Assembly: GCF_003259505.1 (NCBI RefSeq)
Contig: NZ_QLLK01000010.1
Coordinates: forward strand, 1 to 64,000
Length of the DNA stretch: 64,000 nucleotides
From: Algoriphagus yeomjeoni
GTDB lineage: Bacteria > Bacteroidota > Bacteroidia > Cytophagales > Cyclobacteriaceae
Direction of reading: 5' to 3'
The position numbers were made by a program, and so were the translations under genes. The notes under the pieces are model-generated. The model was not told the DNA's origin. It saw nothing but the letters and a program-made list of their open reading frames with translations, and ran no database searches. Below are positions 54,286 to 63,015 of this stretch, in pieces; the stretch's first letter is position 1; each line of letters opens with the position of its first letter.

Positions 54286-54339
54286 ATTGGTTACCAAACA
54301 CCGGGCTGGTCTAGACCAGCCCGGTGTTTGGTAACCAAT
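54286..54339. repeat. 54-bp perfect palindrome without a loop
   Basis: The arms of 27 bases (ATTGGTTACCAAACACCGGG then CTGGTCT, and complement) meet at a TCTAGA centre at 54310-54315. It directly abuts the 46-bp repeat. Perfect palindromes this long are normally attacked by SbcCD-type nucleases and lost, so either selection or an artefact would explain its presence. Confidence 0.9.
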
Positions 54340-54422
54340 GAAGCTTAATTCTAAAAGTGTACGAGAATAAGTTAATATTTTTTCTCTGCTTCATCACTTG
54401 AAATCCTTATAAATCTTCCAAC

Positions 54423-54824
54423 TCACCCTCGTAAAATTTCCCATTTATCCTTATAATCAAGAATTTTACCCTTCATTATTCGTTTTTGCCCACTGAAGTC
54501 TGTCAATAGTGTTACCACATCTTGGCTTGGAACAATAAATATTTCTGGAATTACTCCAACCTCATCAAACTTATTGTTATAAACTACAAACACTATAAAG
54601 TGATTGTCTCGCGCTATTACATTGTTGACAATTAATGATGAGTATCCTCTAACCGATTTAACATCGATAGATAAAGTTTTTTGATCGTTAAGAACAACTC
54701 TGATATCAATTGACTTTTTATTCCCTTGACTTAAGTGTGCCTCTAATCCTAGCCGATATAATTTATGGAGAACCAAGTATTCACTAGCAATTCCTGTATT
54801 AAATGCATTTGCTCTTTCTATCAT
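54423..54824 (-). CDS. Small nuclease-like protein downstream of hsdR
   Basis: The 133-residue protein has a core of SIDIRVVLNDQKTLSIDVKS, that is Asp then Asp-Val-Lys in the order of a PD-(D/E)XK fold, after a helical start (NAFNTGIASEYLVLHKLYRL). It resembles small Holliday-junction-resolvase- or DUF4365-like proteins. It overlaps the hsdR stop by 4 bases (ATGA), so it is a cotranscribed member of the RM operon. Its role could be an accessory nuclease or an adaptor. A single motif supports this. Confidence 0.5.
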   Translation of the reverse strand: MIERANAFNTGIASEYLVLHKLYRLGLEAHLSQGNKKSIDIRVVLNDQKTLSIDVKSVRGYSSLIVNNVIARDNHFIVFVVYNNKFDEVGVIPEIFIVPSQDVVTLLTDFSGQKRIMKGKILDYKDKWEILRG

Positions 54825-57800
54825 CTCTGATACCTCTTAAAATTCTCCGCCTGCTCAAAAATCTCTTTGTAAACTTCATCCCGATCTACAGGAGGATAGT
54901 CGTTTTCTGCCAATAGAATAATCAGATCCACCTTCAGCTCTGCCTTGATATCATCCCGCTTGCTCCAGTCGGTGTATTTGGCTTTGTCATCGACTACATC
55001 CTTGACCAACTGAGCCAGGTGAACCAGCTTATCCTCGGGATAGACAAAATCATACTTTCTGGCCAATTCCTTGAGAATATCATAAAATGCCTTTTCCTCA
55101 AAGTCAATTCCCAGCTCGGTAAATGACTCCTTCTCCTTTTTCATGGCATAGTACAGGTCGATAATCTCATTGGTAAAGTCTTCCAATACTTCACTTCGCA
55201 AGACATCATCTTCCTTCCGCTCATTATATTTCTCCACCAGATGCTGCATCTTTTTGGAAAAGTCCACCCCCTTGATCTTATTGATCCGCTTGAAGTCATC
55301 TATGGCTTTGGCCAATAGCTTTTGCAGCAATTTGATCTTGGTATGGGGCAACTTGATCTTATCGATCTTAGCCAGGTAGTCTGCCTCAAAAATATCCACC
55401 TCTTTCTGCTCATCTTCTTCCAACTTAAAAATCTCTTCTACTCCTTCGCTCTGTATTGCTTCCTGAATCATTTCCCGCACTTTGGCATTCATCTGATCCG
55501 TATCCGGAGCTTCGCCCTTGGTGAGTTTAAAGACGATGGAGCGCACGGCGATAAAGAAATGAATCTTGTCTTTTTCTTCATTGGTAAAGGCTGCAGAACC
55601 TGAGCAAATATCATAAGCCGCCTTCATCCGCTTCACCAGATTCATAAAGCGCTTTTCCAGCTTTTGTGTCAACTGAACAAACTCAGCAGCTTTATTCAAA
55701 GTATGCAATTGCTCCAGCGGTGAACCACTAAAGTATTGCTTGTAATCAAAGGAATGAAAGATCGCTTCCAACAAGTCCACATGATCTTTCACCACAATGA
55801 TGGATTGCTGTATATCCTCAAAGTTCTGGCTGTCAATCGTAGAATACTGCTTCAGGGCCAGATTCATCTGCTTCTTGATCCCGATGTAATCCACCACCAA
55901 ACCTTTTGACTTTCCTTCAAATTTCCGGTTAACCCGCGAAATCGTCTGAATCAAACTGTGTTCCTGTAGCGGTTTATCGATGTACATGGTATCCAAAAAT
56001 GGCACGTCAAAACCTGTGAGCCACATATCCACCACAATGGCAATCTTGAAATTACTCTTTCCATTCTTAAACTGACGGTCAAGTTCCTTACGGTAATCCT
56101 GCGTACCCAAAAGATCCCAAAGATCTTTCTCATCATCCTTGGTTCGGGTCATAACCATATTCACCCGAGCCATTGGCTTCAATTCTTTACGGTCTTTTTC
56201 TGTCAACTCCACTCCTTGCTCTGCGAACAAAACTTCTGCCCAAGCTGGTCGCAAACCAATGATCTGCTGATACAGCTGGTAAGCAATCTCCCGGGTGCTA
56301 CAGACAAACATCGCTTTACCCAAAAGTGTACTTCCCTCTTCTATTCGAGTTTCGTAGTGTTTGACAAAGTCTTTTGCGATAGCTTCTATTCGTCCAGAAT
56401 CACCGAGAATCGTCCGCATCTGCGTGATCTGTCGCTTGCTTTCATCGATCTGGTATTCGTTCGAGCCAGCTTCGGCGACACTGGCGTAGTAGTTCTCGAT
56501 TTCCTGAAGCTTTTGATTTTCCAGCAAGACCTTCGCTGCTCTTCCTTCATAGACAATCCTCACCGTGATCTCATCCATCACCGACTCGGTCATAGTATAG
56601 GTATCCACGATCTCCCCAAACACATCCATCGTCGCATCGATTGGCGTACCGGTAAAGCCCACATAGGTGGCATTCGGCAGGGAATCATGGAGGTGCTTTG
56701 CAAAGCCAAAACTCTTCTTCACGCCTATCTCCGTCACCCGAACCTTCTGATCCAGATTGGTCTGACTGCGGTGTGCCTCATCCGAAATACAGATCACATT
56801 GCTTCGCTCGGTAAGCAGTTCGGTATCTTCATTAAACTTATGAATCGTGGTCAAAAACACTCCCCCGCTGTTTCTTCCCTTCAGTTCTTCCCGCAGCTCT
56901 ACCCTACTGCTCACTGACTTGATCACATTATCTCCGATAAAACCCTTGGCATTGGTGAACTGTCCGCTCAACTGATCGTCCAGATCGGTGCGATCCGTAA
57001 TCAACACAATCGTAGGACTGGCAAAGTCCACGCTCTTCATCAGCAGTCTGGTGAGATAAAGCATGGTAAAACTCTTCCCGCAACCCGTCGCACCAAAGTA
57101 AGTTCCTCCCTTGCCATCTCCATGGGGAAGCTGATGCAACTTGATATTCTCAAAAAGCTTAGTCGCCGCATAGTACTGGGGATAGCGGCAAACAATCTTC
57201 TCATCCTTCTTGGAGCTATCCGGCAGGTAAATAAAATTATGGATAATGTCACAGAGTCTATGCTTGTCCAGCATTCCCTGAATCAGCGTGTACATAGAAT
57301 CTATACCATGCACCTTGGTGGAGAGACCAGTCTTGGGATCGATCTCCTGATCCAAACCTGCAATCTTCCGCCAGGCATAGAAGAACTCATACGGAGCAAA
57401 AAAACTTCCTGCCTTGGTATTCACCCCATCCCCGATCACGCAAAAGGCATTGTACTTAAATAGATCCGGGATATCCTTTCTATACCGAACCGTCAGCTGA
57501 CGATAGGCTTCATGGATTCTTACTTCCTCCCGTATGGTTGACTTAAACTCAAAAACCACCAGTGGTAAACCATTTACATAGAGGATGCCATCTGGGATAC
57601 GCTTCTCAAATCCCTGAATCTCCAACTGATTTACTATCTTAAAAATATTATTATCAGGATGCTCGTAATCGATCAGGGAGATAAAAATATCCTTCTGCTT
57701 GTGATCTTCCCGCTTCAGCAGAAAACCATCCCGCACCCAATTCATGATCGTCTTATTCGTCTCATAGAGATCCGAAGCTGGCAACTTCTCCAACTCCCGG

Positions 57801-57991
57801 ATAATCCCAAAGATCTCCACCGGAGTGATCTTCTGATCTGCATACTTCTTCTGTAGAAATGCCTGCAAATCCACCCGAATCAGAACTTCCTCTTTGCCCC
57901 TGCTAATCTCCTCACCCGGCACATAGGGATAACCCTGCACTTCCAAAAGCGAGATAAAGGCCTGTTCAAGTTGGGATTCGGTGAATTTCAT
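54821..57991 (-). CDS. hsdR: Type I restriction enzyme subunit R (HsdR)
   Basis: The 1056-residue protein starts with the nuclease domain (Asp134 in DGILYVNG and Glu148-Phe-Lys150 in FEFK) and continues with a superfamily 2 helicase: Walker A GATGCGKS at 300-307 and DEAH at 404-407 (ICISDEAHRSQ), followed by VGFTGTPI and the RVNRKFEGK motif VI region. A helical C-terminal part follows. It cuts DNA after ATP-driven translocation in complex with HsdM and HsdS. It is the fourth gene of the operon, 27 bases after the YobI-like NTPase. All core motifs are intact. Confidence 0.96.
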   Translation of the reverse strand: MKFTESQLEQAFISLLEVQGYPYVPGEEISRGKEEVLIRVDLQAFLQKKYADQKITPVEIFGIIRELEKLPASDLYETNKTIMNWVRDGFLLKREDHKQKDIFISLIDYEHPDNNIFKIVNQLEIQGFEKRIPDGILYVNGLPLVVFEFKSTIREEVRIHEAYRQLTVRYRKDIPDLFKYNAFCVIGDGVNTKAGSFFAPYEFFYAWRKIAGLDQEIDPKTGLSTKVHGIDSMYTLIQGMLDKHRLCDIIHNFIYLPDSSKKDEKIVCRYPQYYAATKLFENIKLHQLPHGDGKGGTYFGATGCGKSFTMLYLTRLLMKSVDFASPTIVLITDRTDLDDQLSGQFTNAKGFIGDNVIKSVSSRVELREELKGRNSGGVFLTTIHKFNEDTELLTERSNVICISDEAHRSQTNLDQKVRVTEIGVKKSFGFAKHLHDSLPNATYVGFTGTPIDATMDVFGEIVDTYTMTESVMDEITVRIVYEGRAAKVLLENQKLQEIENYYASVAEAGSNEYQIDESKRQITQMRTILGDSGRIEAIAKDFVKHYETRIEEGSTLLGKAMFVCSTREIAYQLYQQIIGLRPAWAEVLFAEQGVELTEKDRKELKPMARVNMVMTRTKDDEKDLWDLLGTQDYRKELDRQFKNGKSNFKIAIVVDMWLTGFDVPFLDTMYIDKPLQEHSLIQTISRVNRKFEGKSKGLVVDYIGIKKQMNLALKQYSTIDSQNFEDIQQSIIVVKDHVDLLEAIFHSFDYKQYFSGSPLEQLHTLNKAAEFVQLTQKLEKRFMNLVKRMKAAYDICSGSAAFTNEEKDKIHFFIAVRSIVFKLTKGEAPDTDQMNAKVREMIQEAIQSEGVEEIFKLEEDEQKEVDIFEADYLAKIDKIKLPHTKIKLLQKLLAKAIDDFKRINKIKGVDFSKKMQHLVEKYNERKEDDVLRSEVLEDFTNEIIDLYYAMKKEKESFTELGIDFEEKAFYDILKELARKYDFVYPEDKLVHLAQLVKDVVDDKAKYTDWSKRDDIKAELKVDLIILLAENDYPPVDRDEVYKEIFEQAENFKRYQR

Positions 57992-58018
57992 TATTTATTG
58001 AAAGAAAAGCTCCAGATA

Positions 58019-61000
58019 TTAATAATTAGCAATAACTCGATATTTGTTTTTGTTCCAGCGACTAGTGTCAAAACTCCGTATAAAGGATCTTTTCTCTAAT
58101 AATTCAAAGAATTTTTTGTTCAGTGGATGTATATCATATGTTGGTTTGTGTTGTTTTTCGAACAACTCAGAATAATACCCATCAGAAGTTAACAATTTAG
58201 AAAGCGAGCGAATTTCAGCTATATCGAGTTTTTCCATGTGAATGATCAATAATTTGATTTTTGACTCCCAATAAAAATTATATTTAAACATAAATTCAAG
58301 TTGAGAAAAACTTAAGGGATAGTACACGGAGTTAGCCAAAATATCACATGCTCTTCTAGCTATTTTAAGGTCTTCTATTAAAAGACTTTGGTCCATTTCT
58401 TTGATTATTTCAAATTTTATGCTTAAATCTAGATTATTTGATTCTAAAAGCTGTACAATTTCTTCTGAAGAAACATCCAAATCAGAATAGCTTTTTAGGA
58501 AATCAATTTGAGATCCTTCAAAAAGCCTTATTCTAAGCTCGGGATATATTTCAGACAATTTTTCAACTCCATCAATATCTAAGTATATTAATTTTGAATC
58601 AATTGCAAGTTTTACTTTCTCTTCAGAAAGACTCCCATAATCAATCCAAGAATATTTAAAAGGAATAGATTTCCTAATTGCCGCAAAACTTTCAAAACTT
58701 AGGTCTTTTGAATTAAGAATTGTTTCTGACAAACTTTCAATCTCATCATTTGTTACATTACTAACAGAGTTAATTTTTGTATCTGCTAATTTTTCAAATA
58801 CAACTGGATTATTTAGATAAGTCACCAATACATCATCTAAACCTTTATCTTTTTCCAGAAATTTAAAATAGTCAAAAACATTTACCCAATAGGGAATTAT
58901 TTTTAATTCATTTAATAATAGTTTCTTTACCTCTAAATTAGAAATATCAGAAAGTTGTTCAATAAAACCATTTTGTTTATTAATAACAATATGTTTTAAA
59001 TCGAGATATAAATCAGGGTTATTTAAAAGATCTAAAATTGCAACCACAGATTCTTGAACAGATTCACTACTAATTATTAAAACATTTTTCACAAAACTAT
59101 TTATATTCACCTTAACGTAATGCAACAATGAAAGCAAATTGGAATTAAAAATAGATGTATAAACAGAGTCTATATATAAATCTTTATCTAATAGGACTGA
59201 AATATTATAAATATTAATTTCATAGTAATTATTATCATAAATATAATCAAAAATCCATTTATTTTCCGAGCTTTGTTTTTCAATCTTAAGAAACTTAAAA
59301 TCTAAATCATCTATAATTTTTTTAACTTTTTTCGTATTCTCAGACTCACTAACAAGCTTAAAAAAATTACCTCTTTCTTGAATATAGTCAATCAAATTAT
59401 AAGACCCACTATTGAATCTTATTATATCATCTATTTCACCATACTCAATAATGTTTCCAAAATAACGATCTTTTGTTTCATAAGAAAAGTTACTACTTAT
59501 TATATTATCCCAGAACCCTTTCCAGATTGCGCACAAATGATAAAAGAACTCTTTAAGGTATTTACCTCTATTTATATATTGATATATAAAGCTAATACCA
59601 TCTTTATTCTCGCTACTTAAAAATATGAATATATTTGATCTTTGATTATCAAAATTATTCTTAGAAAGAAGTTCATCTAAAATTTCAAAATTTAGTATAG
59701 ATACTCTTTTAAAATACTTAAAATTAATTTTTTTTATTAAATTTTCAATTTTATTTAATTTATAATCATAAGGAAGTTTTCCTCCGGTTAAAAGGGTATT
59801 GTAAAATTTAAAGTCACTTTCTGTTATGCTTACATCGTGAAAAATCGAAATGTAATTTTGATAGTTTTCATTTAAATATCCATTGATAATCAAATTCTTT
59901 ACTAAATCATTAGCAGTGCATCCAAACAAAAAATCTTCTAAAGATATTTTTTGAAAAATATCTGCCAAACTTAAAGATTCAAAATCAATTATATCTTTAT
60001 TTAATGTTTCTAGTTTATTCCTTAAATTGATAAGATTTTTATCTTTATTTCTAATTACTTCCATCCTCCCCTTGTAGGATTTCTCAGAGTTGATTGAGTT
60101 TTCAATCTCTGAGAATCTTAAGGCACCTCTTTTTTTTCTGTAATGAGTGTCAGAATGAAATTGAGTAAAATAATAGGACACTTCATTTGATTCAAGTAAT
60201 TGGTTGAAATTTTCTTCTTTAAGTAAATCTCCTATTGGAATCAAAATTGACAATGATATCTCAGAAATATTTGGATAGGTTTCTATAATTTTTGAAAAAT
60301 ATAATCTTTTCAAATTCTCCACACTCTCAATTTTCTCCTTTTCTATTTCAATAATTTTGTTTTCAACAGATTTAATTTCGTTTATTACCTCTGTTTTTAT
60401 AGAATCAAGATATATATTTTTATCCGTTAGTACTTGATATAGATCACCTTCATTTCTATATAATTTTGCAAAGTCTTCAGGGAATAGATTTTTATATGTC
60501 ACCAAAGCGAACAATTGATCTTGATTTAAATCAGGACTCATACTTTCTTTAAATACATTATATTCTAAAAAGATATTTATCAATAGCCTCATGTCAATAT
60601 CATTAATAAAAGTCATTACATCATCAGTAAATTCAGAGGAAAGTGAATTCTCCAATCCACTTTTCCGAATTAAAGTAGTTAATTGTTCAGAAGCATTTGA
60701 CTGATTAATAAATGGGATTATTGGAATAATTAAGTCAAAAAATTTAACCCTTAAAGTTTTATCAGTTAGGACTTCGTCTTTAACTGCATAGATAAATTTT
60801 ATATTTCTTTTGTTTTTAATAGATTCAAAATTATTTAAAAGTGTATTTATTTCTCTTAATTTTGTAAATATTTGTGTATTTTCAAATCTATCAAGGTCTT
60901 CGAATATTATAGTATTAAAGTTTGTTTTCTCAAAGAAATATAGAATTTCCTCTAAATGCTCATTAAATATTGATTTTATTGTTTTCTCTCCAATCTCAAA

Positions 61001-61711
61001 CTCTCCTTTTATATTCACTTTATTTATCTTTGAATTCGACCATATTCTAATAATATCCTTCATTATAAATATCACACCTATAATAAAAATAGTATAAAAT
61101 AGAAATGTTGTCCATTCAAAGTTATCATCAAATTTCCAGTTTATAGGGTTTAGCCACTTTAACAAGTCAAAGTTAACTATAGCAAACGCTGAATAAATCC
61201 AAAAAATTAACATCGATGAAACAAAGCTTAGTTTTCCCCATCCATATGTTTTAATTCTTTTAAATTTGGAATCTGGGATTTTTGACGGATCTACGTGATA
61301 AAATATTTGTTGTAGAATGCTTATTTCTAACTTTTTCTCAAGTTCATCTTTATTTGAATCCTCTTTAAATGAAGCTAAAGAAATATTCAGATATTTAAAT
61401 TGTGGGTTTAAGTGTTGAAAAGTTTTAATTATTGTACTCTTTCCTGAGCCATAATTGCCTGTTATAGCAATATTTAATATATCCTTGTCCAACATTGCTT
61501 TCTTCAAATGCGACAAGTATGGATTAACTAATTTTAGTTCCTTTTCTTCCAATAGTATCTTTGGAGCCATTGAGAGGATTGGAGGATTTTCTTCGATCTC
61601 CTGTTTTAGAATGGGCTCATTTAGATTTCTTGCTATTTCAAAGGTGTTTGTCGCTAGAAATTTTCTTACATGGAAATAAAGGGTATTAAAAAATTTCTTC
61701 ATATCTGACAT
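58019..61711 (-). CDS. YobI-like P-loop NTPase embedded in the type I RM operon
   Basis: The 1230-residue protein is very AT-rich in codon use (many Ile, Asn, Lys, Leu), unlike hsdS and hsdR. The N-terminal region holds a P-loop GNYGSGKST at residues 85-93, then a Walker-B-like IIFEDLDRFEN, typical of YobI/KAP-like NTPases. Two membrane segments (about 161-182 and 200-220) sit between the Walker motifs, as in KAP ATPases. The rest (about 400-1230) is a long helical Leu/Ile-rich region of no known fold, possibly a repeat-type sensor. Its ATG overlaps the hsdS stop (TAATG), and hsdR follows at 27 bases. In prr loci the anticodon nuclease PrrC takes this place, so a linked effector role is possible. 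It is inferred, not shown. Confidence 0.75.
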   Translation of the reverse strand: MSDMKKFFNTLYFHVRKFLATNTFEIARNLNEPILKQEIEENPPILSMAPKILLEEKELKLVNPYLSHLKKAMLDKDILNIAITGNYGSGKSTIIKTFQHLNPQFKYLNISLASFKEDSNKDELEKKLEISILQQIFYHVDPSKIPDSKFKRIKTYGWGKLSFVSSMLIFWIYSAFAIVNFDLLKWLNPINWKFDDNFEWTTFLFYTIFIIGVIFIMKDIIRIWSNSKINKVNIKGEFEIGEKTIKSIFNEHLEEILYFFEKTNFNTIIFEDLDRFENTQIFTKLREINTLLNNFESIKNKRNIKFIYAVKDEVLTDKTLRVKFFDLIIPIIPFINQSNASEQLTTLIRKSGLENSLSSEFTDDVMTFINDIDMRLLINIFLEYNVFKESMSPDLNQDQLFALVTYKNLFPEDFAKLYRNEGDLYQVLTDKNIYLDSIKTEVINEIKSVENKIIEIEKEKIESVENLKRLYFSKIIETYPNISEISLSILIPIGDLLKEENFNQLLESNEVSYYFTQFHSDTHYRKKRGALRFSEIENSINSEKSYKGRMEVIRNKDKNLINLRNKLETLNKDIIDFESLSLADIFQKISLEDFLFGCTANDLVKNLIINGYLNENYQNYISIFHDVSITESDFKFYNTLLTGGKLPYDYKLNKIENLIKKINFKYFKRVSILNFEILDELLSKNNFDNQRSNIFIFLSSENKDGISFIYQYINRGKYLKEFFYHLCAIWKGFWDNIISSNFSYETKDRYFGNIIEYGEIDDIIRFNSGSYNLIDYIQERGNFFKLVSESENTKKVKKIIDDLDFKFLKIEKQSSENKWIFDYIYDNNYYEINIYNISVLLDKDLYIDSVYTSIFNSNLLSLLHYVKVNINSFVKNVLIISSESVQESVVAILDLLNNPDLYLDLKHIVINKQNGFIEQLSDISNLEVKKLLLNELKIIPYWVNVFDYFKFLEKDKGLDDVLVTYLNNPVVFEKLADTKINSVSNVTNDEIESLSETILNSKDLSFESFAAIRKSIPFKYSWIDYGSLSEEKVKLAIDSKLIYLDIDGVEKLSEIYPELRIRLFEGSQIDFLKSYSDLDVSSEEIVQLLESNNLDLSIKFEIIKEMDQSLLIEDLKIARRACDILANSVYYPLSFSQLEFMFKYNFYWESKIKLLIIHMEKLDIAEIRSLSKLLTSDGYYSELFEKQHKPTYDIHPLNKKFFELLEKRSFIRSFDTSRWNKNKYRVIANY

Positions 61712-63015
61712 TAGTTAAAATTTTGAACACGCAACCTCCCACTAATCAACTCAAGCAATAATCTATCTCGAAGTTGAGTAAGGGTTTCTGATTGGAAGTT
61801 GTTCCCCTCTTTTTTTGAAAAATACTTTGAAATTAATGCTTCGAATTCTGAAAGAATTTTTGAAGTAGGAAGAAGAATATCCATAGCATTTAATTGTGCA
61901 GTTGTCATACTCGGCACAGCGGAACCTTCATTCATTTCACTAAAATTCAGTTTATTCACTACGTAGAAAAAGTACTTCACGAAATCCTTCTGATTCATTT
62001 CAGTATAGAACATTGTATCAACAGACCAGAACGGTTTGTTGACATACATTACATTATCTAAGGTGCCTTTTCGAGGAATTAGAACTGATTCATTCTCAAA
62101 TAATGCCTTTTCAACATATCTCATTATACCACCAGAACCAAAGCAAGGAATATCTCCTTCTTCAAGTTTCTTGTGATCTTTGCCATACTTGACTTTTACT
62201 AATTCTTGAAGCTTCTTCACCTCCCACCCCTCAGGAATCCATTTCCCCAGCGTTTCATTAAAGACAAAAGAAGACGGAAAGAGTGCGGCGAGCTCAGGGG
62301 ACTTTGTGATTAGTTTCTTTGAATTTGGAACAAGCGCTCGCTTCTCCGCCATCGCCTGCAATTCATCAGGGATTTCTTGATTTGATGCCAGTGCATTATC
62401 CAGCACCGGATCGAAGTCCACAAACCAGCTTTTAAACAAGGCTTGCGCCATGGCTTCCAGCGTTTGATTCATCTGACGGTTTAGCTCAATCTTATCATCC
62501 AAAGTCCCTAAAATATGGGCTATGGCTTTTTGTTCGGGGAGAGGGGGTAATGGAACTTTTAGTGTCGATAAATCAGAACCTCTTATTCCAGATTGACCTG
62601 CACCTTGCTCTGTAATCGTATAAATTAACCCTCGACCATAAGGACTTTTAAAAAGATAATGATAGTATAGTGGGTATGCTTTTTCTTTAATTAAACGCAC
62701 TCTTATTAGATGTGATTCAAAGGTAATATCTTCATCATCTCGAATAAAAATCGAACATTTTCCAGCCCCACTCAAGACCAATGACTGTCTGGCAAACAAC
62801 AAGTCCCCTTGTTCTAAAAGAGAAGTTTCACATTCCTTTTCCGTAATAGGAACTCTATCCGTTGGAGTATTTACAAATTGGTCATAGGCAAAAATCTCGC
62901 CCATATTTATGAATTTAATCCCTTCTCCTCGAATTTTGGACGGTTTGGATAGACCATTCCTAGAAGGAACTAAGTAAAGCTCCCCGAATTTAATATGATT
63001 AGAAACTTCACTCAT
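61711..63015 (-). CDS. hsdS: Type I restriction enzyme specificity subunit (HsdS)
   Basis: The 434-residue protein has two target recognition domains separated by the conserved helical spacers. TRD1 covers about 1-165 and is followed by PLPPLPEQKAIAHILGTLDD, the central conserved region (with KIELNRQMNQTLEAMAQALF and KSWFVDFDPV). TRD2 begins near residue 245 (LGKWIPEGWEVKKLQELVKV) and a second short coil ends the chain (NNFQSETLTQLRDRLLLELI). It sets which DNA site the RM complex recognises. It overlaps hsdM by 8 bases and the NTPase by 1 base. No frameshift is seen. Confidence 0.94.
   Translation of the reverse strand: MSEVSNHIKFGELYLVPSRNGLSKPSKIRGEGIKFINMGEIFAYDQFVNTPTDRVPITEKECETSLLEQGDLLFARQSLVLSGAGKCSIFIRDDEDITFESHLIRVRLIKEKAYPLYYHYLFKSPYGRGLIYTITEQGAGQSGIRGSDLSTLKVPLPPLPEQKAIAHILGTLDDKIELNRQMNQTLEAMAQALFKSWFVDFDPVLDNALASNQEIPDELQAMAEKRALVPNSKKLITKSPELAALFPSSFVFNETLGKWIPEGWEVKKLQELVKVKYGKDHKKLEEGDIPCFGSGGIMRYVEKALFENESVLIPRKGTLDNVMYVNKPFWSVDTMFYTEMNQKDFVKYFFYVVNKLNFSEMNEGSAVPSMTTAQLNAMDILLPTSKILSEFEALISKYFSKKEGNNFQSETLTQLRDRLLLELISGRLRVQNFN

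Noticed and set aside
54160-54348. 62-residue plus-strand frame
   Set aside because: It is generated by the three palindromes and has no independent support.
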